A DNA stretch of 64,000 bases from Rhabditoides inermis (taxonomy: Eukaryota; Nematoda; Chromadorea; Rhabditida; Rhabditidae): positions 124,001 through 188,000 of the forward strand of contig CAWZYM010000232.1 of the NCBI GenBank assembly GCA_963966185.1, written 5' to 3'. Both the position numbers and the translations under genes were made by a program. Below the pieces are notes generated by a model that worked only from the letters and a program-made list of their open reading frames with translations, was not told the DNA's origin and searched no databases. Below are positions 49,477-61,510 of this stretch, in pieces. The stretch's first letter is position 1. Each line of letters opens with the position of its first letter.

Positions 49477-50525
49477 TCACCCGCCAGGTGGCACGATTTC
49501 CTCCGTTGGTCGCTATGTCACCCGCTACGGTCTGCCCACCAAAGTCGTCCTCTCTGACTCGCAGTACTCCCTCTTCTATGACTACGTCGTCAGCAACAAG
49601 TCAGTCACACACTTTTTATATTGAAAAGGCCTGCACATAACTGTACACCCAATGTATTGCATAGGTTCACGAACGAGTCGGGCAACACGCTGTGGGTGAA
49701 GCCTGGAATCGCCGGCATCGGGTACGGATACAACGTGAAGCCGGTGATATTCGGAGAGACCACCAGGTGAGCAGCTCTTTCACCTCTTTCTTCTCCACAT
49801 CATCATGTTTCCTAAACAGTTTCCTAAGAGCCTGATATGTATTAAAATGACGAGTATTGATACAATAGTGTGGCTCAAGCACACGAACATACAATAGACA
49901 GTATCATGCTTCCAGCCTGGTCCGTTCTGTGGTGGATGAGGCGGTGAAGATGCCGGACATCGCCTCCGCAGCTGCGATGAGGGTGCTCAAGAGGAGGTAG
50001 GAGAACACATCATACAGACATGACTGGGTGTTGCAGGGGAATCGCGGGAGGAGCGAGTACCGCGCTCAACTTCCTCGTCGCTCTCCACAAGGCGCATCTC
50101 CACAAGTGAGTCTCCCTCTCCCCCCCCCCTCTCTCTCTCTCACCCGCTCTCCTCGCAGGGACGACACTCACGAGGGTTCTCTCCTCTTCTCGGAGGGGAA
50201 GCCGCACCGTCTCACAATAGCCACTCTCATCTGCGATCCTGACCACTACTACGCGGACACATACTACAACGACCAGTGGATCGGTGCGCGACTCATTACT
50301 CGTAGTTTATTCATTCACTATGATTATCGACTGATCATGCTCTTTCAGACAAGTCGTTTTCGTATGCGGGCGGTTTGGAGGGAATGCACTGTTGGGAGAA
50401 GGTGGGTGTGACAGTCGATAGAACAGCCATCAATCCAAATATTACAGGTGATCGATGAGTCTATCGAGAACGGCGCCGACTTCCTGCAGAAGGGAGTCGA
50501 GCAGTGTAAGACGCCAATGAAGTGA
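48106..50525 (+). CDS. Secreted fold-type-II PLP enzyme, cysteine-synthase/CBS-like
   Basis: Spliced exons give a signal peptide (MLLLQAALLSLFALSSYAAV), GHTPLVKMDLPGFPNADVFF, LTLKHRFAWALVMWAVVEGK (the K is the likely Schiff-base lysine), STIYDSTSGNTGASEAYMAS (the S-x-S-G-N-T-G cofactor/substrate loop), IPYVAVVAKELEQAKVDQIK, AENEAKKNAGFFINQFGNAD, YFIHNAGTGGTISSVGRYVT (the G-T-G-G-T phosphate loop), GLPTKVVLSDSQYSLFYDYV, RRGIAGGASTALNFLVALHK and LTIATLICDPDHYYADTYYN near the end. This is the cysteine synthase / cystathionine beta-synthase fold with catalytic motifs intact. The cleavable signal is unusual for the fold but known in a nematode group of putative PLP proteins. One intron carries a 50 bp CT tract. 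The reaction is unknown. Confidence 0.85.
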
Positions 50526-50802
50526 CGTCATCGTTGACATCATCTTTTCATATCGATTGGTTTCATCACTGTAATAATTTCATGTGTCCTAATTCTGCAC
50601 CGGTTATGCGTCATTGTGTATACTTATATTTTAAATGTATTTGAATGAAGCACATTATTTTTGTACGAAGTTAGTATTCAATCAACAAGTAACATTTCAT
50701 CTCATAACAATAACATACACATATTACAAAAACAACACACAAAACATGATAACAGTGAATAATAAACGAAAGAACAGTATTGCCTGTGCGTCGTCCATCG
50801 CT

Positions 50803-52849
50803 CTATCGAGCAGGGAAGCACTCGTTGTAGACACGGTCCAGCTCATCCCGCACCTGGACAGAGAGTGGAAAGGAGAGAGTGACAGACTGACCTGCTGGTT
50901 GTTGTCGAGCAGGCGGATGACGTGGTTGGCGGCGCTCGCCGCGTCCACTCCGTGCTTCACACGCACGTGCTGCGCAACACGATCTTCTCCTGTAAAACAC
51001 ACCCGCGTAAAACAACAGCCTATGCTTTAGAAACTCACGGATGTAGGAAAAGCGGCAGATAGAGCACTGGTAGGGACGGATAGTGGAGTGTATATAGGAA
51101 TGCTTGCGGAGATTTGAGGAGTACGTGCTTGACAAACGCACATCGCACTTCTAACAAAAGACGTTACATCATACAGTCATAGGGGAATTCACCGTACACA
51201 CCACGACGCTGGCCTTCACATCAGGGAAACACTCTGCGTAGAGAGCATCCAAATCGGCCCGCACCTGAACGCTTCTCCCTTCATTCCACCTCCATTGCAC
51301 CCTCGCATACGTACCTGAGCGTCGCTGTCCAGTAGGCAAGTCAAGTGCTGGGATGCGTTCTTCCAGTCCACACCGTGTTTTCTCTTCACGTGCATCATAA
51401 CATTACTCCTATCTGAAAAAATTCTCTGAATTCATGCGAATGCGTCAAACAGCAAAATGTTTAAAGAAGCCCTCCGCGAAAAACAACATTAGGGGTCAAT
51501 ATTTACAGAAAATCGTGAATTGAATCTATCTACAATCAATCAATCAATCGTTTATCCGGAATCGTTATATCTGAATATGACAACACAATCATAATGATAT
51601 GAAGCATACAGTAGTGCCTAAGATACTAGATGCATAGGCTAACGCCGGGGAAAGACAGGTAGGCTGACGAGATTAGTGGTGGGAAGACGATACTTGATAG
51701 ATATCATTCTGGACCGTTTATTCGTTAGAGTACCATTTTTGACGTGTAGAGCTCCGGATTTTCCTTTGCGTCCATGCCAATTGGTATCTCCCCGCGCCAT
51801 AGCTGCTTCCACATGAGGATACTTCCCGCCGCCTCACTGGTTATTCGGGAAGGATTCTTGTCGATGACCGAACATTCGGCGGCGGCAGGGCGAAATGAAG
51901 ACCCGACCGCACGCCGCGGGGAAAAGAAGAAGAATAAGAAGAATAAGAAGAATAAGAAGAATAAGAAGAATAAGAAGAATAAGAAGAATAAGAAGAATAA
52001 GAAGAATAAGAAGAATAAGAAGAATAAGAAGAATAAGAAGAATAAGAAGAATAAGAAGAATAAGAAGAATAAGAAGAATAAGAAGAATAAGAAGAATAAG
52101 AAGAATAAGAAGAATAAGAAGAATAAGAAGAATAAGAAGAATAAGAAGAATAAAAAGAATAAAAAGAATAAGAAGAATAAGAAGAATAAGAAGAATAAGA
52201 AGAATAAGAAGAATAAGAAGAATAAGAAGAATAAGAAGAATAAGAAGAATAAGAAGAATAAGAAGAATAAGAAGAATAAGAAGAATAAGAAGAATAAGAA
52301 GAATAAGAAGAATAAGAAGAATAAGAAGAATAAGAAGAATAAGAAGAATAAGAAGAATAAGAAGAATAAGAAGAATAAGAAGAATAAGAAGAATAAGAAG
52401 AATAAGAAGAATAAGAAGAATAAGAAGAATAAGAAGAATAAGAAGAATAAGAAGAATAAGAAGAATAAGAAGAATAAGAAGAATAAGAAGAATAAGAAGA
52501 ATAAGAAGAATAAGAAGAATAAGAAGAATAAGAAGAATAAGAAGAATAAGAAGAATAAGAAGAATAAGAAGAATAAGAAGAATAAGAAGAATAAGAAGAA
52601 TAAGAAGAATAAGAAGAATAAGAAGAATAAGAAGAATAAGAAGAATAAGAAGAATAAGAAGAATAAGAAGAATAAGAAGAATAAGAAGAATAAGAAGAAT
52701 AAGAAGAATAAGAAGAATAAGAAGAATAAGAAGAATAAGAAGAATAAGAATAAGAATAAGAATAAGAATAAGAATAAGAATAAGAATAAGAATAAGAATA
52801 AGAATAAGAATAAGAATAAGAATAAGAATAAGAATAAGAATAAGAATAA

Positions 52850-52880
<31 letters not shown>

Positions 52881-54437
52881 AAGAAGAAGAATCTATCTAC
52901 ATAAGAGAAAAACTGCATTGCTAAAATCTGCATAACCAATATTGTTTCGGCAGTACGAATACTATTGACCGTCAGACTGGGCGCAAGATTTCGGCATTTT
53001 GCCAGTTACGCAAGATCGCCCCCAATCAGCTGGGTAGGCACAATCGCAGTCCTCCACAAGACAAATTCACGCCATTTTGTTACGGTGGCTCCCCATTTAA
53101 CTTTGTTTTGTTGTATCATATTTTTTCACGTGTTATTATGCAACCGTATAAATTATTAAGGCGAGGTAAGACTCGATTATGTATCAAAAAGCCCCTTTAT
53201 GATACAAAAAGACACTTTCCGAGGATCTTTCTGAGGGTGGGGGCGCGTTCTGAGATCTTTCTGACATTGAGGATCTTTCTGGGGATCTTTCTGAGGGTGC
53301 GCGGCCGTTCTGAGATCTTTCTGAGGGTCTTTTGCCAGCAAAAGTTGAGTGTGACCTCTACTAAATCGATTGAGTGTTCGGCTGGCACAAGATGAAAAAA
53401 GCTGCGCGGGTCACGCACGCTCTCACTCACTGCCGCTGCTTTCCCGCGCTCACCATGCGCTGACCCAGTGATAGAGACACGTTAGTGAACAGTGAAATTA
53501 GTCTCGCCGCGAATACATGCGCCAGCCACTAGGGCGCGGAATTTTGCGTCGGCTGGCACGTTCCCCGGAGTCCTTCTTTAAATTAAGTCCTATCCTATTC
53601 TAGTTCTTGGACTAGATATTGATAGAGGAAAGTAAGCAGAATAAAACATCATTCAAAAAGTTGTATAAAAGTAGATATTGTGGTATACGAAATCTTCTTT
53701 TTTTTTAATAATTCAAGTTTTACTCACGATTGAAACCTTGCTTGCAGAAGGTACAAACGAAATAGAAGTGAGCTGAGTGGGTGGCCGCGTGGGTTTTGCG
53801 GTTTTCGGAAACGACAGTCACGCCACATTTCTGAAATCAAAACGAACATAAACCACTGCCACTAGATTCTTCATATATATTATACCTTGCACTCACTGAC
53901 AGTGCCAGCGCGCTTCTTGGAAGAGTTTTTCCTTCTGCGAGCCTGCTTGTCCTTGTTGACCTTCTTCTTCGTCTCCTTATTCCCATGTCCCTTCAGTATC
54001 GTCTTCTTCCTCAAACGATAGCGAGGAACCGATTTCTGAGCGACAAGAGTCGAGTCATCAGACTAAAAGAAGAGAACATATCGTACAGTAATCGACATTA
54101 CACGCACCGATTCGACGTCGGCGTCTTCAGCCACGTCATCAGTGGGAAGGGGATGATCGGCATCCGAGTCCGAAACTGACAGTATCACCTCATACCTTCC
54201 TCCTCCCATCGCATCCATACGAGGCGGTTTCGCATCCACAACGAGATCCAGAGATGTGCCCTGCAACACAGATATGGGAACTGACTATCTCTCTCTCTCT
54301 CTCACTCACTCACTCACTCACTCACTCACTCACTCACTCACTCACTCACTCACTCACTCACTCACTCACTCACTCACTCACTCACTCACTCACTCACTCA
54401 CTCACTCACTCACTCACTCACTCACTCACTCACTCAC

Positions 54438-54484
<47 letters not shown>

Positions 54485-55414
54485 CTACCTGTTCAACAGC
54501 CAGAGTGGACGGCTTCATATCCAGTGTCATCGCATTTCCAGACGCAGTCGGATCAGACTCATCCGGTATCTTCTCGAGGGCAAAGGCCAGACACACCTAG
54601 AAAGTGAAGGTATATAATGAATGAGTCTCACGTTACTGGGTGAGTCTCACGTTGCTAGGATGGACCTTCTGAATTCTGAAGGTACTCGGAATCCTCGATA
54701 GCATCGGCGGAAGGCGCGTCTCTATCATTGTCGACTGCCGCTTCTTCCTTCATGAATGACAAGTCTCCAGTACCATCCTACATTCATGTTGTCATACCAT
54801 CCTGCTAGTGAGAGTAATACGAACCAGAGTGGAGGGAATGGAAGGGGGAGTACAAGAATGAGCGAGGTCCGAAGCGGAAGTGTTGGGAGGCGTCGAACGA
54901 GCGAGGACGACGCTGGAGAGCACATGCAATCATCAATCAATCCACAATCCTCCTCACCCTTCAGTCGACTCAGGAGCAGTCTCGGTAGTACTCTTATCCG
55001 AGAACGCGACTGCGAACCCGCGACGTCGAGCATACTCAAACAATGTAGTATTTGTACTGCTTATACACTAAAATTGAATTTCAAACATTATAAACAAATA
55101 TACCTGGAGAATCTCTGACGTCACTTCCGGAACATCGATAACGTTGCAGAGCGCGAATACGCGGCCCGGAGACGGTCTGGAAGTATTTCTGCGGAATGTA
55201 AGAAGTCGTTTGACTCACTCCAATGCAGTCTGCACACCGGTATTCATCACGTCATCCAAGAAAGTGACATTGAAGCGATGAGAGCGGGCATACTATAATT
55301 CAACTTCGGAATAGGGTAATCAAATGCATCTACCTTGAGGATCTCATCAGTTATCTGCGGTGTGTCATCGACTTGGAAGACGGCGAAGACGCGACGTGGA
55401 TCCGATGACGACAT
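50803..55414 (-). CDS. Tandem C2H2 zinc-finger family, gene 3
   Basis: Minus-strand exons read MSSSDPRRVFAVFQVDDTPQ-ITDEILK, YARSHRFNVTFLDDVMNTGV, then a second copy of the same unit (GRVFALCNVIDVPEVTSEIL; YARRRGFAVAFSDKSTTE). An acidic linker with LDMKPSTLAVEQ follows, then a basic stretch (KKKVNKDKQARRRKNSSKKR). Zinc fingers are KKCGVTVVSENRKTHAATH with FVCTFCKQGFNRDRSNVMMH, and CTKCDVRLSSTYSSNLRKHS with YQCSICRFSYIR. After each finger pair comes a helical motif: KRKHGVDWKNASQHLTCLLD, DSDAQVRADLDALYAECFPD and, at the end, VRDELDRVYNECFPAR-stop. It probably binds nucleic acid in the nucleus; the family is not known to me. The intron between the second-finger region and upstream exons is enlarged by a 970 bp satellite. 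Confidence 0.7.
51922..52890. repeat. ~970 bp AATAAGAAG minisatellite
   Basis: About 90 nearly perfect 9-mer units (AATAAGAAG), with two variant units near 52150, then AATAAG hexamers from about 52745 and AAG trimers from about 52855. It lies in an intron of the zinc-finger gene. Because 9 is a multiple of 3, it is open in several frames on both strands, giving long apparent proteins. Confidence 0.97.
53213..53335. repeat. Short tandem GATCTTTCTGAG-type repeats
   Basis: GATCTTTCTG occurs six times in about 120 bp, in alternating contexts (GAGGGTG, ACATTGAG, GGG). Units of two sizes interleave. Lies in the enlarged zinc-finger intron. Confidence 0.8.
54287..54481. repeat. (CT)n-(CACT)n-(CT)n microsatellite
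   Basis: A CACT tetramer array of about 140 bp flanked by CT dinucleotides, in an intron of zinc-finger gene 3. Confidence 0.95.
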
Positions 55415-55600
55415 TCTAGAGAGATGAACACACGGTCACAATCTGTCAATCTACCAGATAATCCTTTCGGATGGACTGCGAATCCATTATGTATCACGCA
55501 CGACATTACACAACACAAGATAACAACATATTTATGTAAGATGCAACAACAAGACAAAGTAAGAGAAAGTGAATGTGGACGGAGCCGAGAAGCCGTTGAC

Positions 55601-58174
55601 TCATCGTCCGGGGAAGCACTCCTTGTAAAGACGATCCAGCTGATCCCGCATCTGAAGAAGAAGAAGGGTGATATGAAACCAGTGAACAGTCCACGTGTCG
55701 TACCTGCTTGTTGTCGTCGAGATGGGAGATGACATGTTGCGAGGCACTCGCAGCGTCCACTCCGTGCTTCTCACGCACATGCAGAACAACATTGCCAATT
55801 TCTTAAATGTATACTGTAGACGTATAGAATCAAATATATGTATACATATATAATTAATACTTATAACCAATAATATTATGCTTACTCTTGGTGGTGTATT
55901 CGTGGCAGATGGAGCATTCGAATGGGCGGAGAGGAGAGTGGGAATTGGAGTGATCGCGCAGATTCGCCGTATACACGCGGATCACACGTGCGCCGCACTT
56001 CTAAGATTTTAAAGTTAAAACTATTACGTAGAAAAAACTATTTCCCACCGCACACTCAGCCGCAGCCGACGTCGATGCGTTGTTGGAGTGGGTGGTCTTT
56101 CGCGTCGGGGTCTTCCCCATTCTCACAGGACTCCTCTGATGATAAAGTCTGGGGGGCGCTGGCCGCGGAGGAAAGCACTCGTCGCGAACAGCATCCAAGT
56201 CGGCACGCATCTCAACATAATATTAGTATTCATCGAATGAGTTTCCATCTGAAGCTTGAGTACCTGAGGATCGCTGTCGAATAGAGAAGAGACGCGTCGG
56301 GTAGCGTCTGCCAAATCCATCTGGTGAATGTTTCTCACATGTCTCACAGCATCGGCCCTCTCTGAAAGGAAATACAATACATGTACTCATATTATGTGAT
56401 TATATCATATAATCAGCATTACATACAAATACGGTGTAGAAAGTAGAACCCACGTTTGAACTGGCGGCTGCACAGACTGCATACGTACGGGGAGAAGGGG
56501 AAGTGGATGACTGCGTGAGCCTTGCGGTTCGCTCCTTTATCGTACACCGACACACCACACCTCTGAAAGTACAGCATACACCAATACATCTTCAGACCAC
56601 CCACCGTGCACTTGCTGACGTTAGCGCGTTTCTCAAGAGAGCTCATCTTGCCACCAGCTCTTTTCTCCCGGGTGACCTTTCTCTTCTCTTTCACTCCCTT
56701 CTGAACCATCTGCTTCTTCCGAGAACGAACAGGGACGATGTCTATCGCCAATGGAGCGTCACCAGACTGAAAAAAGACAATTAGTTGTAGACGTCATCTA
56801 TCTACATACCTCTTCTTCCCGTGGGTTCGTCTGCGTCTGTGATTCGGGAACCCAATCGTCATCCGAAGAAGACACATCATCAGACTGAAAGATGAAATAT
56901 AGGGCATCCCCCCGTTCATCGTACAACAATCATTTCGCCGAATGTTTACTAGACAGCATTTGAGGCATTAATTGACCGTTATCGGCCCGTGGGAGACCAT
57001 TCGGCCGCGCAACTCGCGCACTTGGCCGCGCAACTCGCGCGCCCCAAAATTTTGATATGTGATGGATATCAGTAGTTCTCATCGATCTCTAGTGTTCGAT
57101 TTTATATTTTCGCGTCCGTTTTCTAATTAGAGTCCAAAAACCTTGATTTTGACTCGATTTCCAATGGGAAAACTCCGAAACTCAATTACTCTCTTCAAAC
57201 TTATCGCACAGCGCTCAGTTTTCTGGAGAAGATGCCCAGATAGAATGCTCAGAGATTTCTAGTGCTCGATTTTTCTATTTCCGTCATTTTTACCATGTTT
57301 GACCACAAAAACATACAATCGGGGCAAATTTGCATAAAATTCTCGTCTGTCTGGCGAGCCAGCGATATTGCCGTACGCTGAAAGGGGGGAATGGCCTAAA
57401 TGTAGCAATAATCGAAATGTGATTATACTGACCGACTCGTCACTATCGTTGTCGTCGGAAGATGTGGCGGAATCTGGATCGGAGACCATCTCATCCTCAT
57501 CTTCATCTTCTCCTGTTTTGTCGACAGCGTCCTACAGAACAACATAACAAATCAATATTTCATTTTCTTTCTTGTGAATCGTAACAACACGAACCGACTT
57601 CATGTACGATCGCGGACGGAGTCGCTTCAGACCAGGGGGACACGTCTTCTCGTTACCCTCCATCTCCTCCTCTTGGTCCTCAATTGCCCTCTTCTCCATC
57701 CTGCATCTACGCATCGCTCTCCCCGACGTCGTCGAAGCGTCGTCGTCATCTGATGGATCCACGGAAGCCAACGCAGCGACCTATAATAGAGAAAGGTATG
57801 AATCACTGTATAGGAGTAACCACCTCACCTCGCCACCTCCTCCCGGAAAGAGGATACGCGGTTTCACATCCATAGTCAGATCCATGGAAGTCGGAACTGG
57901 AGACGTCGACAATAGATAATTATATTCTAATATAGTATCGTCCACTCACAGCACCTTTCAGATCCGGAGTCTTTTCCTTCTCCTCTACTCCTCGAACCTG
58001 CTCCTCCGGTTCAGCTCCTTCCGAGAGAAGATAGTAGTTCATCTCACCACAGTCTCCACCATTTTCCATGTCAGCGGTCGCCAGAGCGTTCTCCTTCACA
58101 TCTGGCTCTCCACCCGTCGCTGTCGATTCCATCTACATTACCATTGATCAATACAGTTTCTTTTGTGATCTTAT

Positions 58175-58213
<39 letters not shown>

Positions 58214-58987
58214 ACTTGTTGAGTAACGAATGTGGGCTTCATATCAAGGGTCATCATCTGGCTGCTCACATCTTCCACAACACTCGCGGAAGACACGTCG
58301 GATTCATCGGTGCGGGCAAATGCGAGACACACCTGTGGAGAATGAGTGAATATAAGCACACACAAGGTACACACACCTTGCTAGGATCCACTCTCTGGAG
58401 GTACTCGTTCTCCTGCGGGGCATCGACAGAACTGGCCGGAAGGATCGGTAAAGTGACAGTGTCGACGGCAGAAAGGAGAGGATCGGAGAACAGAGAACTG
58501 AGGACGAAAGAACAATCAACCAACCAATCACTACGCTCCACCCACCCTCCAATCGACTCCTCCCGTGACGGAGTAGGATACGAGAACGTGAGGGCATAGC
58601 CGCGTGAGCACGCGTACTCAAATCGAAGGAAAAATGATATATGATTGGATTTGGATGCACCTGGAGAATTCTTGACGTCACTTCTGGAGTGTCGACGACA
58701 TGGAAGAGAGCGAAAACACGTCCCGGGTCACAACGGGAAGACCTGGAAAAGTGAATGGATGGTAGGAGGCTGTCCTCTACTCACATGAATCCAGTCTGTA
58801 CACCAGCTTCCTTCACGTCATCCGCAAACATCACATTGAAGGCGTGCGAGCGAGCAAACTACACAAATCCATCAAGACTATTCAGGACTAGTGCTCTACA
58901 TCTAACCTTGAGAACCTCTGTCGTGATTTCCGGTGTGTCATCTATTTGGAAGACGGCGAAGACGCGGCGCGCCTCAGACGACGACAT
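55601..58987 (-). CDS. Tandem C2H2 zinc-finger family, gene 2 (longest)
   Basis: Starts MSSSEARRVFAVFQIDDTPE-ITTEVLK, FARSHAFNVMFADDVKEAGV, with a second copy of the unit (GRVFALFHVVDTPEVTSRIL). A long acidic middle contains LDMKPTFVTQQ, LTMDVKPRILFPGGGGEVAA and a Ser/Asp tract, then a basic block (KEKRKVTREKRAGGKMSSLE). Fingers: RCGVSVYDKGANRKAHAVIH with YVCSLCSRQFKR, then KCGARVIRVYTANLRDHSNS with FECSICHEYTTK. Finger-associated helices read VRNIHQMDLADATRRVSSLF, MRADLDAVRDECFPP and, at the end, MRDQLDRLYKECFPGR-stop. Gene 3 starts 187 bp downstream and gene 1 ends 286 bp upstream, so the three could be one operon. Nuclear, nucleic-acid-binding role inferred only. Confidence 0.7.
56995..57041. 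repeat. Direct repeat GGCCGCGCAACTCGCGC
   Basis: The 17-mer GGCCGCGCAACTCGCGC occurs twice with 6 bp between, in an intron of zinc-finger gene 2, followed by AT-rich sequence of unknown origin to about 57400 that may be an inserted repeat. Confidence 0.7.
58177..58208. repeat. (CT)n microsatellite
   Basis: Short pure CT tract in an intron of zinc-finger gene 2. Confidence 0.9.
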
Positions 58988-59272
58988 ACTGGGATCGTTC
59001 TCCAGTTTCCAGACAAAAAGATTCTTCAAAAAGGCGACGTACTAGATAGTTCCACAGAGCGGATTGCGAATCCATATTACAATCATTGAAATTTCAACAG
59101 ATCTTCATAGGTGGTATTGGAAAAAGAGTTTATTTCTGAAAGTCACAACTAGAGAAATATTACGAATGCAACCTGTCAATAACAGAACAAGAAACAAAAC
59201 AAAATCATGGCAAAAGATTGTATACAAAAGAAAAGCTTTGATTATCAGAGATCAAGAACCTCCTAAGATTCG

Positions 59273-60106
59273 ATGAAGCACTCTCGATACACAGCCTCCA
59301 TATCCGCGCGCATCTCAACATGGAAAACAATCGAATCAATACGAATTGGAATTCGAAAAATAAATTGACCCGCCTACCTGGCTGTCGCTGTCGCACAGGG
59401 AGACGATGTGTTGCTTGGCCAAGTCGTCAATCATCCGGTGCATCCTCCTTGAGTGAGACATCGCATTACCCTTACCTGCAATATAACATGTGAATACAAT
59501 ACGATAATCCTGACTTACTCGCCGCGGTGTATTTGCAGATGTCACACTGGAAGGGGTGGATAGCGGTGTGGGTGAGAGCGTGTTGGCGACGATGTGCCGG
59601 CTGGACACTGCCAGCCCTCGTGCGCATCCATCCGCACTTCTGATAATAGAGACAAAACCTCAAAACAAATTATTTCAACAAAAAACTCACGACACATCGA
59701 TTTTTGTCACCCGTCAAGGAGCCCATGACCGTGTCCTTCGGCTGAGTCTTCTTCTTCTTTTTCGCTTTCTTGACTGACACTCCCCCAGAGGGACGCTTCT
59801 CAAATATATTCGTATGTCGTAACAAGAGTTTTGAATAGCCTTGACGCCTACCGGCTGAAGGGCATTGGACGCGCTCGACCGATTCGTCTCCCCGCCACCC
59901 GCCGACTGGTGCGCGCACCTGCGCACCGGACGCCCCCCCCCCCCACATGACGAGACAGATGCACTCAAGCAACATAACACAACATCCAACCTCACTCCTC
60001 TCATCACCGCCCGAGGAATCTGAGGCGGAGGACGGAACGGCACCCCGATGGCCTGGTCGGGCTTCATGTCGAGCACGAAATTCAACTGCTGAGGATGAGC
60101 CTGAAG

Positions 60107-60161
<55 letters not shown>

Positions 60162-60926
60162 AATAAAATAGACGACAAGATGCGCACCGTGTTATGGATG
60201 GGCAGAGGCGGTTTGAGATCGAGCGCTGCAGAAGTGGGCAGCTGTACCGCCGCTGGCAAAATGACATCGTTGCTGTCCGTCGTAGCATCGAGCGAGTGAG
60301 AGGAAACCACGTCTCTGAAAATGTATACTTATAACAGCTCACAACGAAAGGATTATGACGGAATTATAATGGAATCTCAAGCACTCAGCAACCTCGCATT
60401 TAACGTGGTTCCTTCGCGAGAAGCTTCTGTCGCCACCCCAGAGGTGAACTCGAGGTGGATTCGGCTCGAGGGACAACTGAAACAATTCAATTCAATTCAA
60501 TTCAACATTTATCCGGTATCGCATTATCGGCAACTCCGCACTCCGTCCAGATTCCGCATAAACACGAAATAATAACAAGAGTGGGTACCTTGAGCCGATC
60601 TCCAAGTCCAGAGTCGTCCCGTCCGGTTCTGGAAGTAGGTGTTTCCAGCGGCCCATCCGTTGCTCTCGAGCCACTCAGCCAGCATGTCTCCTCGTCCGTT
60701 CCGCGTACCAACTGAAACGTAGTTGTTTTTTTATGAACTACCTAAAATACTATAAAACATCCAAAACATTGGAAAAAGAACAGACATCGAATTTTTTAAA
60801 AGTTATATATGTGTTTTATATAAGATTTATATATGTAGAACTCATCATTGTGATGGCGTGAATAGCGGATGCGTCGTTCCTGTTGAAACGGAGAACCGCG
60901 TAGATCTCATCCACCGACGACGACAT
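59273..60926 (-). CDS. Tandem C2H2 zinc-finger family, gene 1 (divergent)
   Basis: Starts MSSSVDEIYAVLRFNRNDAS-AIHAITMMS, a degenerate form of the N-terminal unit in genes 2 and 3. Next come an exon with LVRGTDEETCWLAEWLESNG, an acidic/Pro-rich middle (ALDLKPPLPIHNTV; LNFVLDMKPDQAIGVPFRPP), a basic block (KRPSGGVSVKKAKKKKKTQP) and one finger pair region: KCGWMRTRAGSVQPAHRRQH with FQCDICKYTAAS, then HSRRMHRMIDDLAKQHIVSL. It ends CDSDSQMRADMEAVYRECFI-ES-stop. It thus keeps a single copy of the finger-plus-helix module. An (AT)n tract lies in one intron. Function unknown. Confidence 0.65.
60107..60158. repeat. (AT)n microsatellite
   Basis: About 50 bp of alternating AT in an intron of zinc-finger gene 1. 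Confidence 0.95.
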
Positions 60927-61510
60927 CCGAAAAAGTTACACGAATAAAGCCGATGCGAAGCGGAAAACGATCATTTCTAAGACAGAATCAGTCGACACGC
61001 ATAAATTTAGACAAAGAACACACACAGCATACAAGCGCGAATAAAGTATGCAATATTACATTGTAAATAAAATCGGCATCCTGTAAAATTCAACAATTCA
61101 ACAACTGGGAAAATTCAACAATTCGGAAAATTCGACAACGAAAAATTACTATAATAACGGATGCTATGTGTCCATAAGCGTAGTTTTGTTGACATAAGAC
61201 GACTGCGGGAAAACAGCGTTTCAAATTTTCGGCAGATCGATTCGATGGTAGATCATCAGTGCTGTCGATTGTATCTCGTTTGAGCGGGAAATAACCCCAC
61301 TACAAGCCAGTCGCCGTGTAGATGGGTCGCTAGTCGGTGGCTTTTTATATTTTTATGTTGTCTTCCTTTGTCACCGCGGCTCGTACTTACTTACTTACTT
61401 ACTTTCATGTTGTACTTTGAATTACTGTACATTGAACTTTCATTTTGTACTTTAAATCCAGTTGCCAGTTGCCAGTTGCCAGTTTTGATAACATTGTTTA
61501 TGTTTGAGAC
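60927..61510. other. Divergent intergenic region
   Basis: Lies between zinc-finger gene 1 (minus) and the secreted gene at 61511 (plus), so it must hold both promoters. It includes a repeated AATTCAACAATTC-type patch (61088-61150), a CTTA tetramer run (61386-61402) and four GCCAGTT heptamers (61461-61483). Confidence 0.5.

Noticed and set aside
51774..52939. Long open frames (346-404 codons) on both strands
   Set aside because: They are translations of the AATAAGAAG satellite, whose 9 bp period keeps several frames open.
61386..61483. CRISPR-like array
   Set aside because: CTTA and GCCAGTT units are direct short tandem repeats without spacers, in a eukaryotic promoter region.
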